This document shows positions 21,908-32,523 of a stretch of 64,000 nucleotides of DNA, one piece after another. Positions within the stretch are counted from its first letter, which is position 1. Each line of letters starts with the position of its first letter. This DNA is from Sphaerosporella brunnea. Taxonomy: Eukaryota; Ascomycota; Pezizomycetes; Pezizales; Pyronemataceae. Where the stretch lies: the NCBI GenBank assembly GCA_008704415.1, contig VXIS01000191.1, positions 1 through 64,000 on the forward strand, written 5' to 3'. Below the pieces are notes generated by a model. It made no database searches. It was not told the DNA's origin and saw only the letters and a list, made by a program, of their open reading frames with translations. The translations under genes were made by a program, and so were the position numbers.

Positions 21908-24900
21908 TGCGCTGCATCCAACACAACGTTAACAGGTCCGGGCCAGTCCTACAGGCCTGTTTGGAAGTCGCAGTACGCAGCAAGGCAGACTTAGTGCTCA
22001 TACAAGAGCCCCCGGCCTACCGTATATCACACCAGGCCTTCCGGATATACGGCTCGGGCAGGACCTGGGCCGCCATACGCATCGACTTTAAAACCAACTT
22101 TACCGTCTGGTCAGAGCTGGTGTCGAACGCCGGCGATGTCATGGTCATCGATGCGACAGCGCCATCCGGCGCGCGATGCCGCGTTGTTAACGTATATGAT
22201 CAGTTCAAGCTCAACGTCATCAACAACGCCTTCACCAGCCAACGGCCTAGTCGTCATGAACACTGGGCAGCCATCATGGACACAGACAAAGTCATCCTCG
22301 CTGGTGACTTCAACGCGCACAGCACGCGATGGGACCCCACCTGCCAAGCCAGTCGCAATAGCTCCTGGCTCGAGGCGCTCATTGACCGCCACGAGATGAC
22401 TATATGGAACGACGACACCCCCACCTGCGAACGGGGGGCACAGCCAGCCATTCTAGACCTGACTATATCTAGCGGCATTGTCGTCAACAACTGGGTTGCG
22501 GGCCTGCCTGAACTTGAAACCGGGTCCGACCACCTGCTGCTGGCATGGTCATGCCTCGAAGACAGGCCCCATCACCCCAACCAGACCAGCAGCGAGATCA
22601 CCGGCTGGGATATTAACTGCATGACGGATAAGCAGCTAAAGAAAGCCGAAGCCGCTTGGCTAGAGCTGGCTACACGTAGGCCGACTGTCCAGCCCGACAC
22701 CCCGATGGTAGCTCTCGACCAGGAAGCCACCTGGATCTGCACGGCCATCACTACAGTCCTCCAACAGCACGCTAAACCGCTACGCATATGCGCACGCTCC
22801 AAACGTTGGTGGAACGCAGATATCGACGAACTGCGATGGGTGCTTAGCGCTGTCAAACAATCCTTCCGTAGACACCAAGGTACCTCCCGACAGGCCGTTA
22901 AAAACGCACGAAGAGCCCTGAGAAGCGCCATCAGGAGGCCCAAACGAGAACACTGGGCGTCTTTCCTTCAGAACGCCGGCCCAGAGGACACCTGGAAAGC
23001 ACTGAGATACACCACTGGTACCCCGACAATGAGTGGAGGCGGGCCGCTCATGGGTCAAGATGGCACAGCCGCCACAACCACCAGGGAAAAGAGCAACATG
23101 ATGGCCCGCCAGGCTTTCCCTGAGCCACCGGCAGATGACTGGTCTCCATTGGAGCTTGACCAGCTGGGCAACGACACACACATCTCGGACGAGGAGGTTG
23201 AGCGAGCATGCCATGCGCAAGCCTCTCGCTCGGCTGCCGGGCCAGACAGGCTGGGTCCTCCAGCAGTTATGCTGGTTTACAAATGGGACCCCGCTAGGAT
23301 TACAGGACTTGTGCGCGCGTGCGTTTGGCAAGGCTATCAACCAAAGCCGTGGCGACGGGCCACCGGTGTTGTCATACCGAAGCCTGGCAAGGACGACTAC
23401 TCCAAAGCTCGGTCCCACCGCGTCATATCCCTTCTCTGCTGCCTAGGCAAGGTGGTCGAGCGAGTGGTCACTGGCAGGCTCACAAAAGCTGCGGAAGCTG
23501 GAAACTGGCTGCACGAAGGTCAATACGGCAGCAGACACGGCAGAGCGGCGGTAGATGCCGTAGCAATCCTGATGGATCAGGCTCAGGCGGCGTGGCAGGA
23601 GAAGCGCATCGTTGGCACCCTACTGATGGACGTTAAAGGGTCTTTTGATCATGTGTCAAAGGCAGTGCTCATCCGCAGACTTATGAAGCTAGGCGCACCG
23701 CACAGCCTGATCAGGTAGACGGCCTCCTTCATGGAGGATAGGTGGGTCCAGATGAAGGTCGAAGGACAACTCAGCGAAGCAACCGCAATCAAGACAGGCC
23801 TGCCGCAGGGGTCCCCAATCTCACCCATCCTCTTTGCGATATATCTGTCCGGTCTCTTCCCCGAGGTGGAGAACGCGGTTCAAGGAACCTTTGCGCTGTC
23901 CTACGCTGACGACATCGCATGGGTGGCTACGGCGGACACAGTTGCAGGCATTACAAGCATGTTGAACCGATGCGCAGCGGCCAGCCTACGTTGGGCAGAT
24001 GCCAATGCAGTAGCCTTCGACGTCGAAAAAACAGAAGCTATCCTGCTAACGCGGAAGCGGAAGCTGCCCGACATGAAAGTCTCAGTTGCCGGTACACTGA
24101 TACCCTACAACAAGCACGCAACGCGGTGGCTGGGGGTCTTTCTAAATTCCAATCTGACCCTCCTGCACCACCACAATGTCAGACTGGGCAAGGCAAGGGC
24201 CGCCGAGGCCAGGATCCGGTCGCTGACGGGGAAACTGGGATTGTGCACAGAGAATGTCCGACGCATCCAGATTGAGGCAGTACAAGCTGTCGCTCTGTAC
24301 GGGGCTGAGTTGTGGTTTGATGACGGCCGGCGAGGACAGAAGGAGCGCGTGGCCGACATCCAGAAGCTGATCAACAGACAAGCCAGAACGGTGCTTGGCG
24401 CTCTGCCAACTTCCGCCATTGGCCCTCTCATCTTCGAAGCTGGGCTCACAGATGCGGAGACAGTCCTAAAACACAGACGCAGGAGATTCGCAGCCCGACT
24501 GGCCGCGGCGCCAAGCGACAATCCAGCAGGCAACCGCCTCCGTAACGCTATAGCCAAGAACGCCGACGAGGGCCAGCAACGAAAAGTCAAGTCTACCAAC
24601 GCACTGCTTCGGTTTGTATCCGAGAACGCCTTTGGCGAAAGCGCGCCGGGGCCCGAACCGACCACCATCATGGGTAAACTCGCAATGGCAATCCCCGGAC
24701 ACCCAACGAGCGTGGAGCCTACCCAACCAAACCTCCGACACCCCACAGGCCACGTCGTCATTGAAGATGACGAAACTACGGCGGCCCTGCTGGCTGTCTC
24801 GCTCGAGCACCCCACAGAGAACCATGTAACGGTCTACTCGGATGCGTCGCGCCTGGAAGATGGTCATTGCGGTTTTGGCGCGGCCGCGCGAACCAGCATG

Positions 24901-25785
24901 ACCATTAACGAATGGTGCCGCAGCAGTGGCTACATAGGCGACAACAAGGAGGCCTACGATGCAGAGCTATTTGGCATCGCCGCAGGCCTGGAGATGGCGT
25001 CACGAAGCGCTCACGTCAGGGCCCGACTTCGACAGGAAACCCCTCCGGACACGCCTGGCTCCGTCTACATCTTTGTGGACGCACAGGCAGCTCTAAAACG
25101 TTTGAGACAAGGTGACCCAGGCGCAGGTCAATGGCTACTGCCGCGCATCCGCCAAGCCGAAACCGAGCTACTCTCACTCGGGTGGGCCGTAGAGTATAGA
25201 TGGGTGCCAGGTCATAAGGGCATTCAAGGCAACGAGATGGCTGATCAGGCTGCCAAGGCTGCTGCAAGAGACCGACTCGACAGACCAGACACGATCGCGA
25301 TCACCTCGTTAGCACACATCGGGCGCCTAGTTACCGTCGCCAGATCCAAGGACCGAAATGCATGGCTTAGCGAACATATCAAGGCCAAGGCCTACTACAG
25401 ACGAAACGCGAAATGGGCCAAGACTGCGGCAAAGACCCCGAAGGCACTGGCATCCCGATACTACCAGCTCCGTCTCAACAAGGCCCCTACGGCCCCATAC
25501 CTGATGTGGACAGGCCGCAGGACGGACGACAAGTGCTGGTGGTGCCGCAAGGCTCTCAAGCAAACGAGGGAGCATCTCATGAAGAGATGCGCCAAGTGGC
25601 GTAAAGAGCAGGACAGCCTATGGAAGGCAATTGGTTTGGCAACAAGAGTAGGAGACAAGGAGGGCTGGAAGAGGACCTCCACCCCTGTAGCCAGAATTCT
25701 GGCAGATGCACGGTGCACAGAAGCCATCCTTGGCTTCTTGACAAGTACGCAAGTGGGCATGTGGCCGGAGAGGCCACGAGAATGA
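21907..25785 (+). pseudogene. LINE ORF2: endonuclease, RT and RNase H, one nonsense codon
   Basis: One frame of 1,292 codons interrupted only by TAG at 23716-23718 (codon 604, inside the RT domain). The APE-like endonuclease shows E34 in IQEP, GDFN at 133-136 and SDH at 207-209. RT motifs include PKPGKDD, GLPQGSPISP and the catalytic YADD at 666-669. RNase H follows, with VYSDAS (D979), AELFGIAAGLE, FVDAQAA (D1058) and VPGHKGIQGNEMADQA. A C-terminal CWWC...EHLMKRC motif is typical of LINE ORF2. ORF2 nicks target DNA and reverse-transcribes the element RNA. Every catalytic motif I looked for is present, so the stop may be recent. ATG 21907 overlaps the ORF1 stop as TAATG. Confidence 0.93.
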
Positions 25786-26010
25786 TCATGAAGGACGCCT
25801 TTCCCTTTGTATTTCCCTTTGTATTCCCATTTGTCTTCCCTTTGTCTTCCCTTTGTCACGCACTACCAGATACGACTTTCTTTGGCGCGCTCTCAGATCA
25901 CGCCCGTCTGTGGACACTTGAGGTTCAAGGGTAGATCTATGTATATAGCCCCATGTCATGGCCGCAAGCGGCCGAATACAGGATGATTAAAACAAAAAAA
26001 AAAACAAAAA
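25786..26010 (+). other. LINE 3' UTR and A-rich tail
   Basis: Contains a pyrimidine-rich repeat of CCCTTTGT-type words (25797-25856) and ends AAAACAAAAAAAAAAACAAA immediately before the right duplication. A tail of this kind is expected from target-primed reverse transcription. Confidence 0.8.
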
Positions 26011-26024
26011 CGCCCTGTTCCCCG
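26011..26024. repeat. LINE target-site duplication, right copy
   Basis: CGCCCTGTTCCCCG, identical to 19594-19607. It also forms the continuation of the interrupted hairpin module. Confidence 0.92.
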
Positions 26025-26734
26025 TGCAAACAGATGTTTCCTCAGAAGGAATACAACCCACGGACCGAATGATGCGGTGTTGCAGATTGCGCTTGATATA
26101 GGCTCTCTCACTCACTTCCGGATTCAGGCGACGATGTGACGCTACTTGTGGAGAGTCTTCTGGCAGAACAATCTCGACGATTACACGCTCGGTGGGCATT
26201 TCAACTGGAGCCATCGCCTGGTCGGCGGCGTTAACAGTGACTTTCACCAGTGATGATCGAGAGGGGGCAGGAAAGGCGAGGAAATACCTTGAGCTCGCAG
26301 GCGAGCTTAAAAAAACAGGGACCTTACACACGCCCTGTTCCCCGTGCAAACAATTCCAGAAGCAACCCACGGACCGAGGGACCCGAGATGCGGGGCAGAC
26401 AACCTAACCCTAACTCAACTTCTTGCCCGCCGCGAGGTTTTTCGTAGCCGTGATGACCCGCTTGGCCTGCGCCCTCAGCTTCTCATCCGAGAATGTAGAG
26501 CTGGGACCCCAATCTCCGCAGTGTCAATACCCAGCCGGTCCCTACAGCATCATGTTGCATCAGCGATCATGGCTATGTCAAACAAGATGACTCGGAACGT
26601 ACCCCAGTTCGACGACGTGCTTGCACCACTGATTGGTGGGAATCGCTTTGCTCTACACCAAAAGGGACCCCAACGACGCCCTTTTCCCCGTGCAAACACC
26701 TGTTCCCTGTGAAGGAAACAACCCACGCACCGGA
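26011..26734 (+). repeat. Hairpin modules: right half plus two further copies
   Basis: 26011-26070 completes the split module with the variant 3' hairpin TTTCCTCAGAAGGAA and ACCCACGGACCGAATG. Further copies are 26292-26378 (with an extended palindrome AGCTCGCAGGCGAGCT) and a diverged one at 26658-26734. All face the same way as array A. Confidence 0.8.
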
Positions 26735-27380
26735 AGCCTTTCCGCTAAAATTGAGTGGCTAGCGAGTGGTGTCTGGATTGGGAGTGTCCTTCGCCGCGTC
26801 AGTAATGGTTGAGAATTGTTCAAATAAGAGCAAAGGCTACATACATGTTTCGCATAGGGAAGGACAATTTCTCGTGAGCTATGAAGCTGGGAACGGGCTC
26901 GACTCGGGGAGGTAGTAACGAAGAGGCACCGCAGTCACACAGCGTCGTTGGTATTTGCGCTTTTGGTACTCCGAGCGCAGGATGGCCAGGAGATAGTCGG
27001 AAGGCGTAATAGCGCAAAGACAACGGTAATCAGGAGCGAAAACCGCGTCGCGTGTGGTGTGCGGAGGAACGTCTAAGGAGTCAGGTGCATCCAGTCGTAG
27101 CAGAAGGAAAGACGCAGGAAAACGCGAGCGTAAAGCGGGGCAAAAGAGATGCGCAAAAGGCGAGCGTGGTGGCGAGGAAGCAGAACGGCGCCGCACAAAG
27201 GGTGTTGGAGGAAGCAATAGCGAGTCGTGGAGCGGAGATGAGTAAGTAAGAAAGGATCGTAGACGCTGTGTGGGTTAACGAGGCAACCAGAGCGAGTGGG
27301 GATAGAGACGCAATTCATAGTTGCTAGGGCCGGTTTGCTTCACTAAATCGCACTCCGCCCTCCTGTTCACTATAGTATGC
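26400..27380 (-). pseudogene. Spliced gene family, degraded copy A
   Basis: Read on the minus strand, this segment matches copies B (36.28-37.12 kb) and C (49.15-49.87 kb). Near 27.25 kb it has an intron end with branch GTTAAC and acceptor CCCACACAG. Near 26.55 kb it has the family's later acceptor (TGCTGTAG before GACCGGCTGGGT). The last coding piece (DEKLRAQAKRVITATKNLAA, then GKKLS and a stop) lies near 26.41-26.48 kb, just before the antisense hairpin module. Introns are kept at the same places in all copies, so the source was a spliced gene or a spliced mobile gene. Function unknown; this copy is frameshifted. Confidence 0.45.
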
Positions 27381-27964
27381 TCCTGTAAAGGTGAACCTGA
27401 GTGAATGCCAACAGTGAAGAATATGCGTGAAGACACACCGGAGTGTGCACGGGCTCACGCAGTGCAGCCCGAATGCTTACAGTGCACCAGAATGACGAAT
27501 GTTGACAGCGGCGAAGAATACGAACGTGCATTGCAAAACGACTTTGGGGGAGGAATGTTGATTTCGTCATGTGCACGCTTCGCTCGTCGTGGCACGAGCC
27601 AATCATCCTCGAACTCCATGCCACACACTACGGCCACTATGATGTGTGCGATATAATCATGGCGGTGTCTGGGCAACCACCATAAACGGGGGCTCTCCGT
27701 CCACGGTCGGCATGGCAGACACTCCATCTTGCAAGCTCCTGACGCTTGTGCAGGTTGTGTCTTTCAAGGACAGTGAAACTTGAGATGCCACGAGTTTTGC
27801 AGGGCAGCTGGGAAACATGTTGTTGGTCGGCGGGATGGCAGAACATATTGTAGCGTTGTAAGACAGAGAAACTTCGGAACCGACCGCGATGTGTGGCTTC
27901 AGCACCGAGGTTTTGGGGTGTCAAACCAGGGGGCCGAGTGATATACGGTGAGCTGCCACATTTG
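27381..27964 (-). pseudogene. Upstream part of gene-family copy A
   Basis: The region is shared with 37.13-37.34 kb and 49.87-50.4 kb (shared GAAGACACAC, GAGAATGA and GTGTCTGGGCA words). A minus-strand frame near 27905-27657 resembles the one at 50394-50143 (ATICSA versus ARICSQ, LVASQVSL versus LARSQVTI). It is probably a decayed 5' exon region. It is interrupted here by satellite block 5. Confidence 0.35.
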
Positions 27965-29325
27965 CTGATCAACACCGTCCGTCCCCGCCCCGTCCGAGTG
28001 GGAAACCCCGTACGTCGCAGCTCCGTCCACCGAGCGATCAACCCCGTCCACGGACGCCCCGTCCGCGTGATGGGCCCCGTCCAGCGCCGCCCCGTCCGAG
28101 TAATTAACCCCGTCCCCGCCAGGTTCGAGTGATTAACCCCCTCCATCTCATCCACGTTCAAGCGATCAACCCCGTCCCCGCGACGTTCGTGTGATCAACC
28201 CCGTCCAGTCACGCCTGAGTGATCAACGCCGTCAGTCTCCGCCCGGTCCGATGACCAAGCCCGTCCCCGCCACGTTCGAGCGATCAACCCCTTCCATCTC
28301 AGCCCCGTCTACCAAATCATCAACCCCGGCCATCTCCGCCCCGTCCGAGTGATCACCCCCGTCCACTGAGTGATCAACCCCGTCCGTCTCCGCCCCGTCC
28401 ACCGAGTGATCAACCCCCCGTCCGAGCGATAAACCCGTTGACCTGTCCGAGTAATCGGCCCCGTCCACTGAGTGATCAACCCCGTTCGTCTCCGCCCCGT
28501 CCGAGTGATTAAGCCCGTTCCCGTTACACTCGAATTATCAACCCCGTCCAGCGCAGCTGCGTCCAGTGATCAACCCCGTCCGTCCATCGCAGCCCCGTCC
28601 AAGTGATGGGCCCTGTCCACCGAGTGATCAGCCCCGTCCAGCGCAACCCCCGAGTGATCGGCCCCGTCGACCGTTTGATCAACCCCGTCCGTCCCCGCCA
28701 CGTTCGAGTGGGGTACGCTTTGACCCACCCGAGTGATGTACCCCGTCCCCGCAACTTTCGAGTGATCAACCCCGTCCGTCCCCGCCATGTTCGAGCGATG
28801 TACGCTTTGACCCGCCCGAGTGATCAACCCCGTCCCCGCGCAACTTTCGAGTGATCAACCCCGTCCGCGCGCAACTTTCGAGTGATCAACCCCGTCCGTC
28901 CCCGCCCCGTCTGGGTGATCAGCCCCGTCCAACGCAGCCCCGTCCGAGTGGTCAACCCCGTCCGTCCCCGCCCCGTCTGGGTGATCAGCCCCGTCCAACG
29001 CAGCCCCGTCCGAGTGATCAACCCCGTCCGTGTCCTCCCCGTCCACCGAGTGCTCAACCCCGTTCGTCGCCGCCCCGTCCGGGTGATCAGCCCCGTCCCT
29101 GCCACGTTCCCGTGATCAACCCCGTCCGTGTCCGCCCCGTCCACCGAGTGATCAACCCCGTTCGTCTCCGCACCGTCCACCGAGTGATCAACCCCGTCCA
29201 ACGCAGCGGCGGCCGAGTCAACAGAGACAAGGCTGTTCCCCGTCCGAGCGATCGGGCCCGTCCACCGACTGATCAACCCCGTTCGTCTCCGCCCCGTCCG
29301 AGTGATCAGCGCCGTCCATCGCCGC
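27965..29325. repeat. TGATCA modular satellite, block 5
   Basis: The CCCCGTCC sense is on +. Words include GTCCGTCCCCGCCCCGTC and GCAACTTTCGAGTGATCAAC, with a local duplication at about 28880-29010 (near 87 bp apart). The block interrupts a segment that is continuous at 37.3-37.4 kb, so satellite has inserted or expanded inside the gene-family unit. Confidence 0.9.
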
Positions 29326-29379
29326 TGTGGGATGCAATCACCCTAGGGCCTTCCCAACAGCCCAACCTTGCACGATCCA

Positions 29380-31040
29380 AGACATCGTTGCTGCCGCCTT
29401 TATGTGATGACAAGAAATGTAGTATGTCTGTCATTTGATTGTGATCGTCGTGGAAATTCGACTTTCGCACGTGGCACACAGGTGCTCCGCCGCAGCTTTA
29501 TACAAAGCCCTCTTCCGCTCATATTCAAACAGGCGACACCAGCCCACCCCATCATCGCTAAACTTGCGTTCACTCACCGCCTCAGTTGCGATGAATCGCG
29601 TCATCTTTTCGGCTTCAATCCTGCTGTTGTCATGTTTATCCCACCCCCCCTCCTATTATCACGAGTTACTGACATCCGACATGAACGCCTGCCTCTTCAC
29701 ACTTTTTTCAGCATCATCCGCGAGGCATGCTCACCACCCGGATCGACAGCGCGCACGTTGGGTTGGCGCACCGGATATAGACGTGACAGCCTGGTTTTAG
29801 TACCCTCTTTCAGTCACATTCACTCCAATGGCAGTGGCTGTGTCATCGGCTGCCCGCTCCAGATCGTGAAGTGATGCGAACGCGGTTAAAACCTTGGACT
29901 CATGTTTATGCCCAACCCAGCGAAACTCAATGCATCGCAGTTCCGACTGCGAGACTACGGCGATGTGCAGGACGCATCCAGGACCGGGGACAACTGTCAC
30001 GATTGAGACTCTTTGGACAAGGGAGTATACAACGGCCATACCGATCCTAAACCGCAGGGACCTGGCACTCGCGCTGTTTCCTGTGCAACCAGGCTCAACA
30101 GCGACCTACGGACGGACCTGAACACCGCTCTTGCTGCCGATAGGAAAAAGAGGCGCTATCACGCGTACGAAAGGCCGGGGCTCGACGGCCAATACCGGCG
30201 GCAGGAACAAGAGTCGGGCAAGCAGCCACCGTGGAGACTGAGACCCGGCTGAGCGATGAGGATCATACCTGGTGCTGGTGGAGCGCTCGAGCTCAATAAA
30301 AAGCGGCCTGACACACTCGTTGTTCACCGTGCCCGCGTATAAGAAAAACCTCACGTTCCGCTCCTTTTTCACCTCGCCTGCGGATGGGTCAGTGCGGGTT
30401 CCAGGAGTTGCGGGTTGGGGATATTGACATCTGCCGTATCCGCCGCCTCCGCCGCCGCCATAGCGTGTCTGAGAAGCACTCGACAGCGGCAAAAAGGGTT
30501 GAACGAGGTTCGGCACGGAGGCGTCCCGGAAAGACCAGAGATCCGTGAGGATACTCGGGGAAGCACGCGAGGAAGTTGTGTTGATTGTCAAAAGGACGAG
30601 AGTCCGAAGGAGAGAAGCTATGTACTCGTGCAGCTGAACCCCCTAAAACCTCACCAAACCTCTCAACCCCGAACCTCACAATTCAATGAAAGCGCACGGC
30701 GCTTCAACAAAAAGTACGTAGCAGCGAGGCGTGAGTCCATGCACACACAAACGCCCATGCATAGCCACACCGCTCAGCGAACAGGATCTGCGCCGTTCGA
30801 ATGGTGACGACCAACGAGCAGTGCAAGGAATATTCCACCGACCGGACCAATACGCCGGAAGGGTAATCAATTTCGACAAGCATGAACCGAGTAAGGAAGG
30901 GGAAAAAGGTGATTTGCAAGTCAGAGAGGGGCGTAGTCAGCGGCCGGTCGCGGGAGAGCGGTCGTGTATTGTCAACGATGCGACAATTCCGGGCCGGCGG
31001 GGGGTTAATGTGATGTGATTTGGTGTTAATATGGTTGAGC
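29380..31040. repeat. Duplicated 1.3-1.6 kb segment M, copy 1
   Basis: Matches 56380-57870 in the same orientation over most of its length (shared TTGGCGCACCGGATATAGAC, ACAAGGGAGTATACAAC, and GCGTAGTC with CGGCCGGTCGCGGG). Its first 300 bp also match 37390-37720. It contains two diverged hairpin modules (about 30045-30113 and 30297-30350). No convincing gene is present; the frames are short. Confidence 0.65.
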
Positions 31041-31293
31041 GACGTATTCTCGACACAGCTGATGAAGGCACGCCGTGTCGATACTGCTTCCGTGCGGCAA
31101 CACACTGAGTCGGTCAATGCCTTGAAACCTAAGTTTTGACTCTCCTTGTGCGGGGTCTTCTGGCCGCGACAAGCTCGATGGCGAAATTCTCGGAGCGGGT
31201 ATTGACCGGAACCTTCTCCTCGTCGGCGGCGTCAACACTGACAATAACAAGTCACGATTGAGTGGGATGCAAGAAATGGCAGAATATACCTTT

Positions 31294-31890
31294 CGCTCGC
31301 AGGCCTGACAAATCAGGGACCTAACGCTCGCCGTCTTCAGGGCTGTCAATAGACCGGCCGGCCGCCAGGTCAAATGGGGCCCCACGGAGTGGGTCAGGGC
31401 GCGCCGGTGAGGTGGCAAGCCCGACAGGCTCGGACCGGCATAAGAAAAACCTGGATATCTGATAGGTGCCTGCCGGTGCCCGGTATCCTGAATTAAGGTC
31501 GGGTCGGCCATTGTGCCGAACGCGGGGCGTATGTTGAGTGACTTGGAACAGCGGGGTGCGGAGATGGAGGGGTATCTGGAGGTCCTTCAGGTTGTCGAAT
31601 CTGTATCTCACATTCATGTTTCCTTCCTTGATGTATGTGTAAGCAAAAAACTACAGATGCCTGGCGGGCCCGCCGGGCGCCGGGTACTTCTGGGCCTGGC
31701 GGGTGCCGGTAGGCGCCTGGGTCTCGATCCAAAAAGCCTGGTCCAAACGGGCCGTGATTTCAAAAGCCCGTTTCAATCAGTCCGGTTCAGGCCGCGTTCA
31801 AAGCCGGACTGGCCGGACTTTTGACAGCCCTGGCCGTCTTCCACGTTCAAAAAGCTGTCCCCGGAGAAGGCAACAACCCACAGACCGAAT
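31294..31890 (+). repeat. Hairpin module split by a hAT element
   Basis: The left part (31294-31337) has CGCTCGCAGG, CAGGGACC and CGCCGTCTT. The right part (31841-31890) has CCACGTTCAAAAAGCTGTCC and CCACAGACCGAATG. Joined across the hAT they give a diverged but complete module. Confidence 0.7.
31338..31832 (+). mobile_element. hAT MITE with perfect 8-bp target duplication
   Basis: The termini are CAGGGCTGTCAATAGACCGG and CCGGACTTTTGACAGCCCTG. The flanking octamer GCCGTCTT is exact on both sides (31330-31337 and 31833-31840). The 495-bp body keeps only a stub of the transposase 3' end and a right arm shared with elements at 1243, 11761 and 37.73 kb. It is the cleanest copy of this hAT family and cannot be autonomous. 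Confidence 0.93.
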
Positions 31891-32084
31891 GTTGTTGACC
31901 ATCGAACCGTGCGCCAGCTCGGAGAGAAGGGCAGAGTCGACCACGAGCGCCTGAAAGAGGTCTTTGTAAAGTTTGGGATCTGGACAGGTTAGCCACGAAA
32001 TGCGCGCCGTCTATATGGGATGCAGCGTGTGGAGAACGGCGCTTCTTTGTGCAAAAAGGTACAAAATGAAGCCAAGTACCGATG

Positions 32085-32380
32085 CGTCCAGCGAGGAGGG
32101 GACGGACGGGGTTGATCACTCGGTAGGCGGGGCTGCGATGGACGGGGTTTATCACTCCGGCGTGGCTGGACAGGGTTGATTACTCGGATGGGGCTGCGAT
32201 GGACGGGGCTGATCAGTCGGTGGACGGGGTCGATCACTCGGACGGGCCTGAGATGGACGGGATTGATTACTCGGACGGGTCAAAGGGTGGATCACTCGGT
32301 GGACGGGGCCGCGATGGACGGGGTTGATCACTCGGACGGGGCAGGGACGGACGGGGGTTGAAATAGGTCACTAGGACTGG
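32085..32380. repeat. TGATCA satellite, block 6 (short)
   Basis: The GGACGGGG sense is on +. A small block of about 300 bp with GGGTTGATCACTCGG and GCGATGGACGGGG words. Confidence 0.88.
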
Positions 32381-32523
32381 GCTGGCATGGCTCAGTCAGA
32401 GTCGATGCGACGGGGTTCGGAATTTTGACGGGTCTGGGATGCTACTCTAGAATCCATAATCAGTCACCACTGAGGTAGTTTAGGAGCGGGGAGAACGTAC
32501 GTTGTGCTCGCAGTCAAGCGTGA

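Larger units (their letters stand above)
19608..26010 (+). mobile_element. Full-length Tad-like LINE
   Basis: A 6.4-kb non-LTR retrotransposon flanked by a perfect 14-bp duplication. It has a short 5' leader (19608-19670), ORF1 with three CCHC knuckles, ORF2 with endonuclease, reverse transcriptase and RNase H domains plus a C-terminal Cys/His motif, and a 3' UTR ending in an A-rich tail with C interruptions (25989-26010). The two-ORF layout with RNase H fits the Tad clade of fungal LINEs. It inserted into a hairpin module; the uninterrupted paralogue is at 34836-34933. It is near-intact but for one stop in ORF2 and an uncertain ORF1 start. Confidence 0.93.

Noticed and set aside
24105..24867. 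Long minus-strand frames opposite LINE ORF2 and ORF1
   Set aside because: They are shadows of strongly biased GC-rich coding on the + strand, where catalytic motifs are clear.
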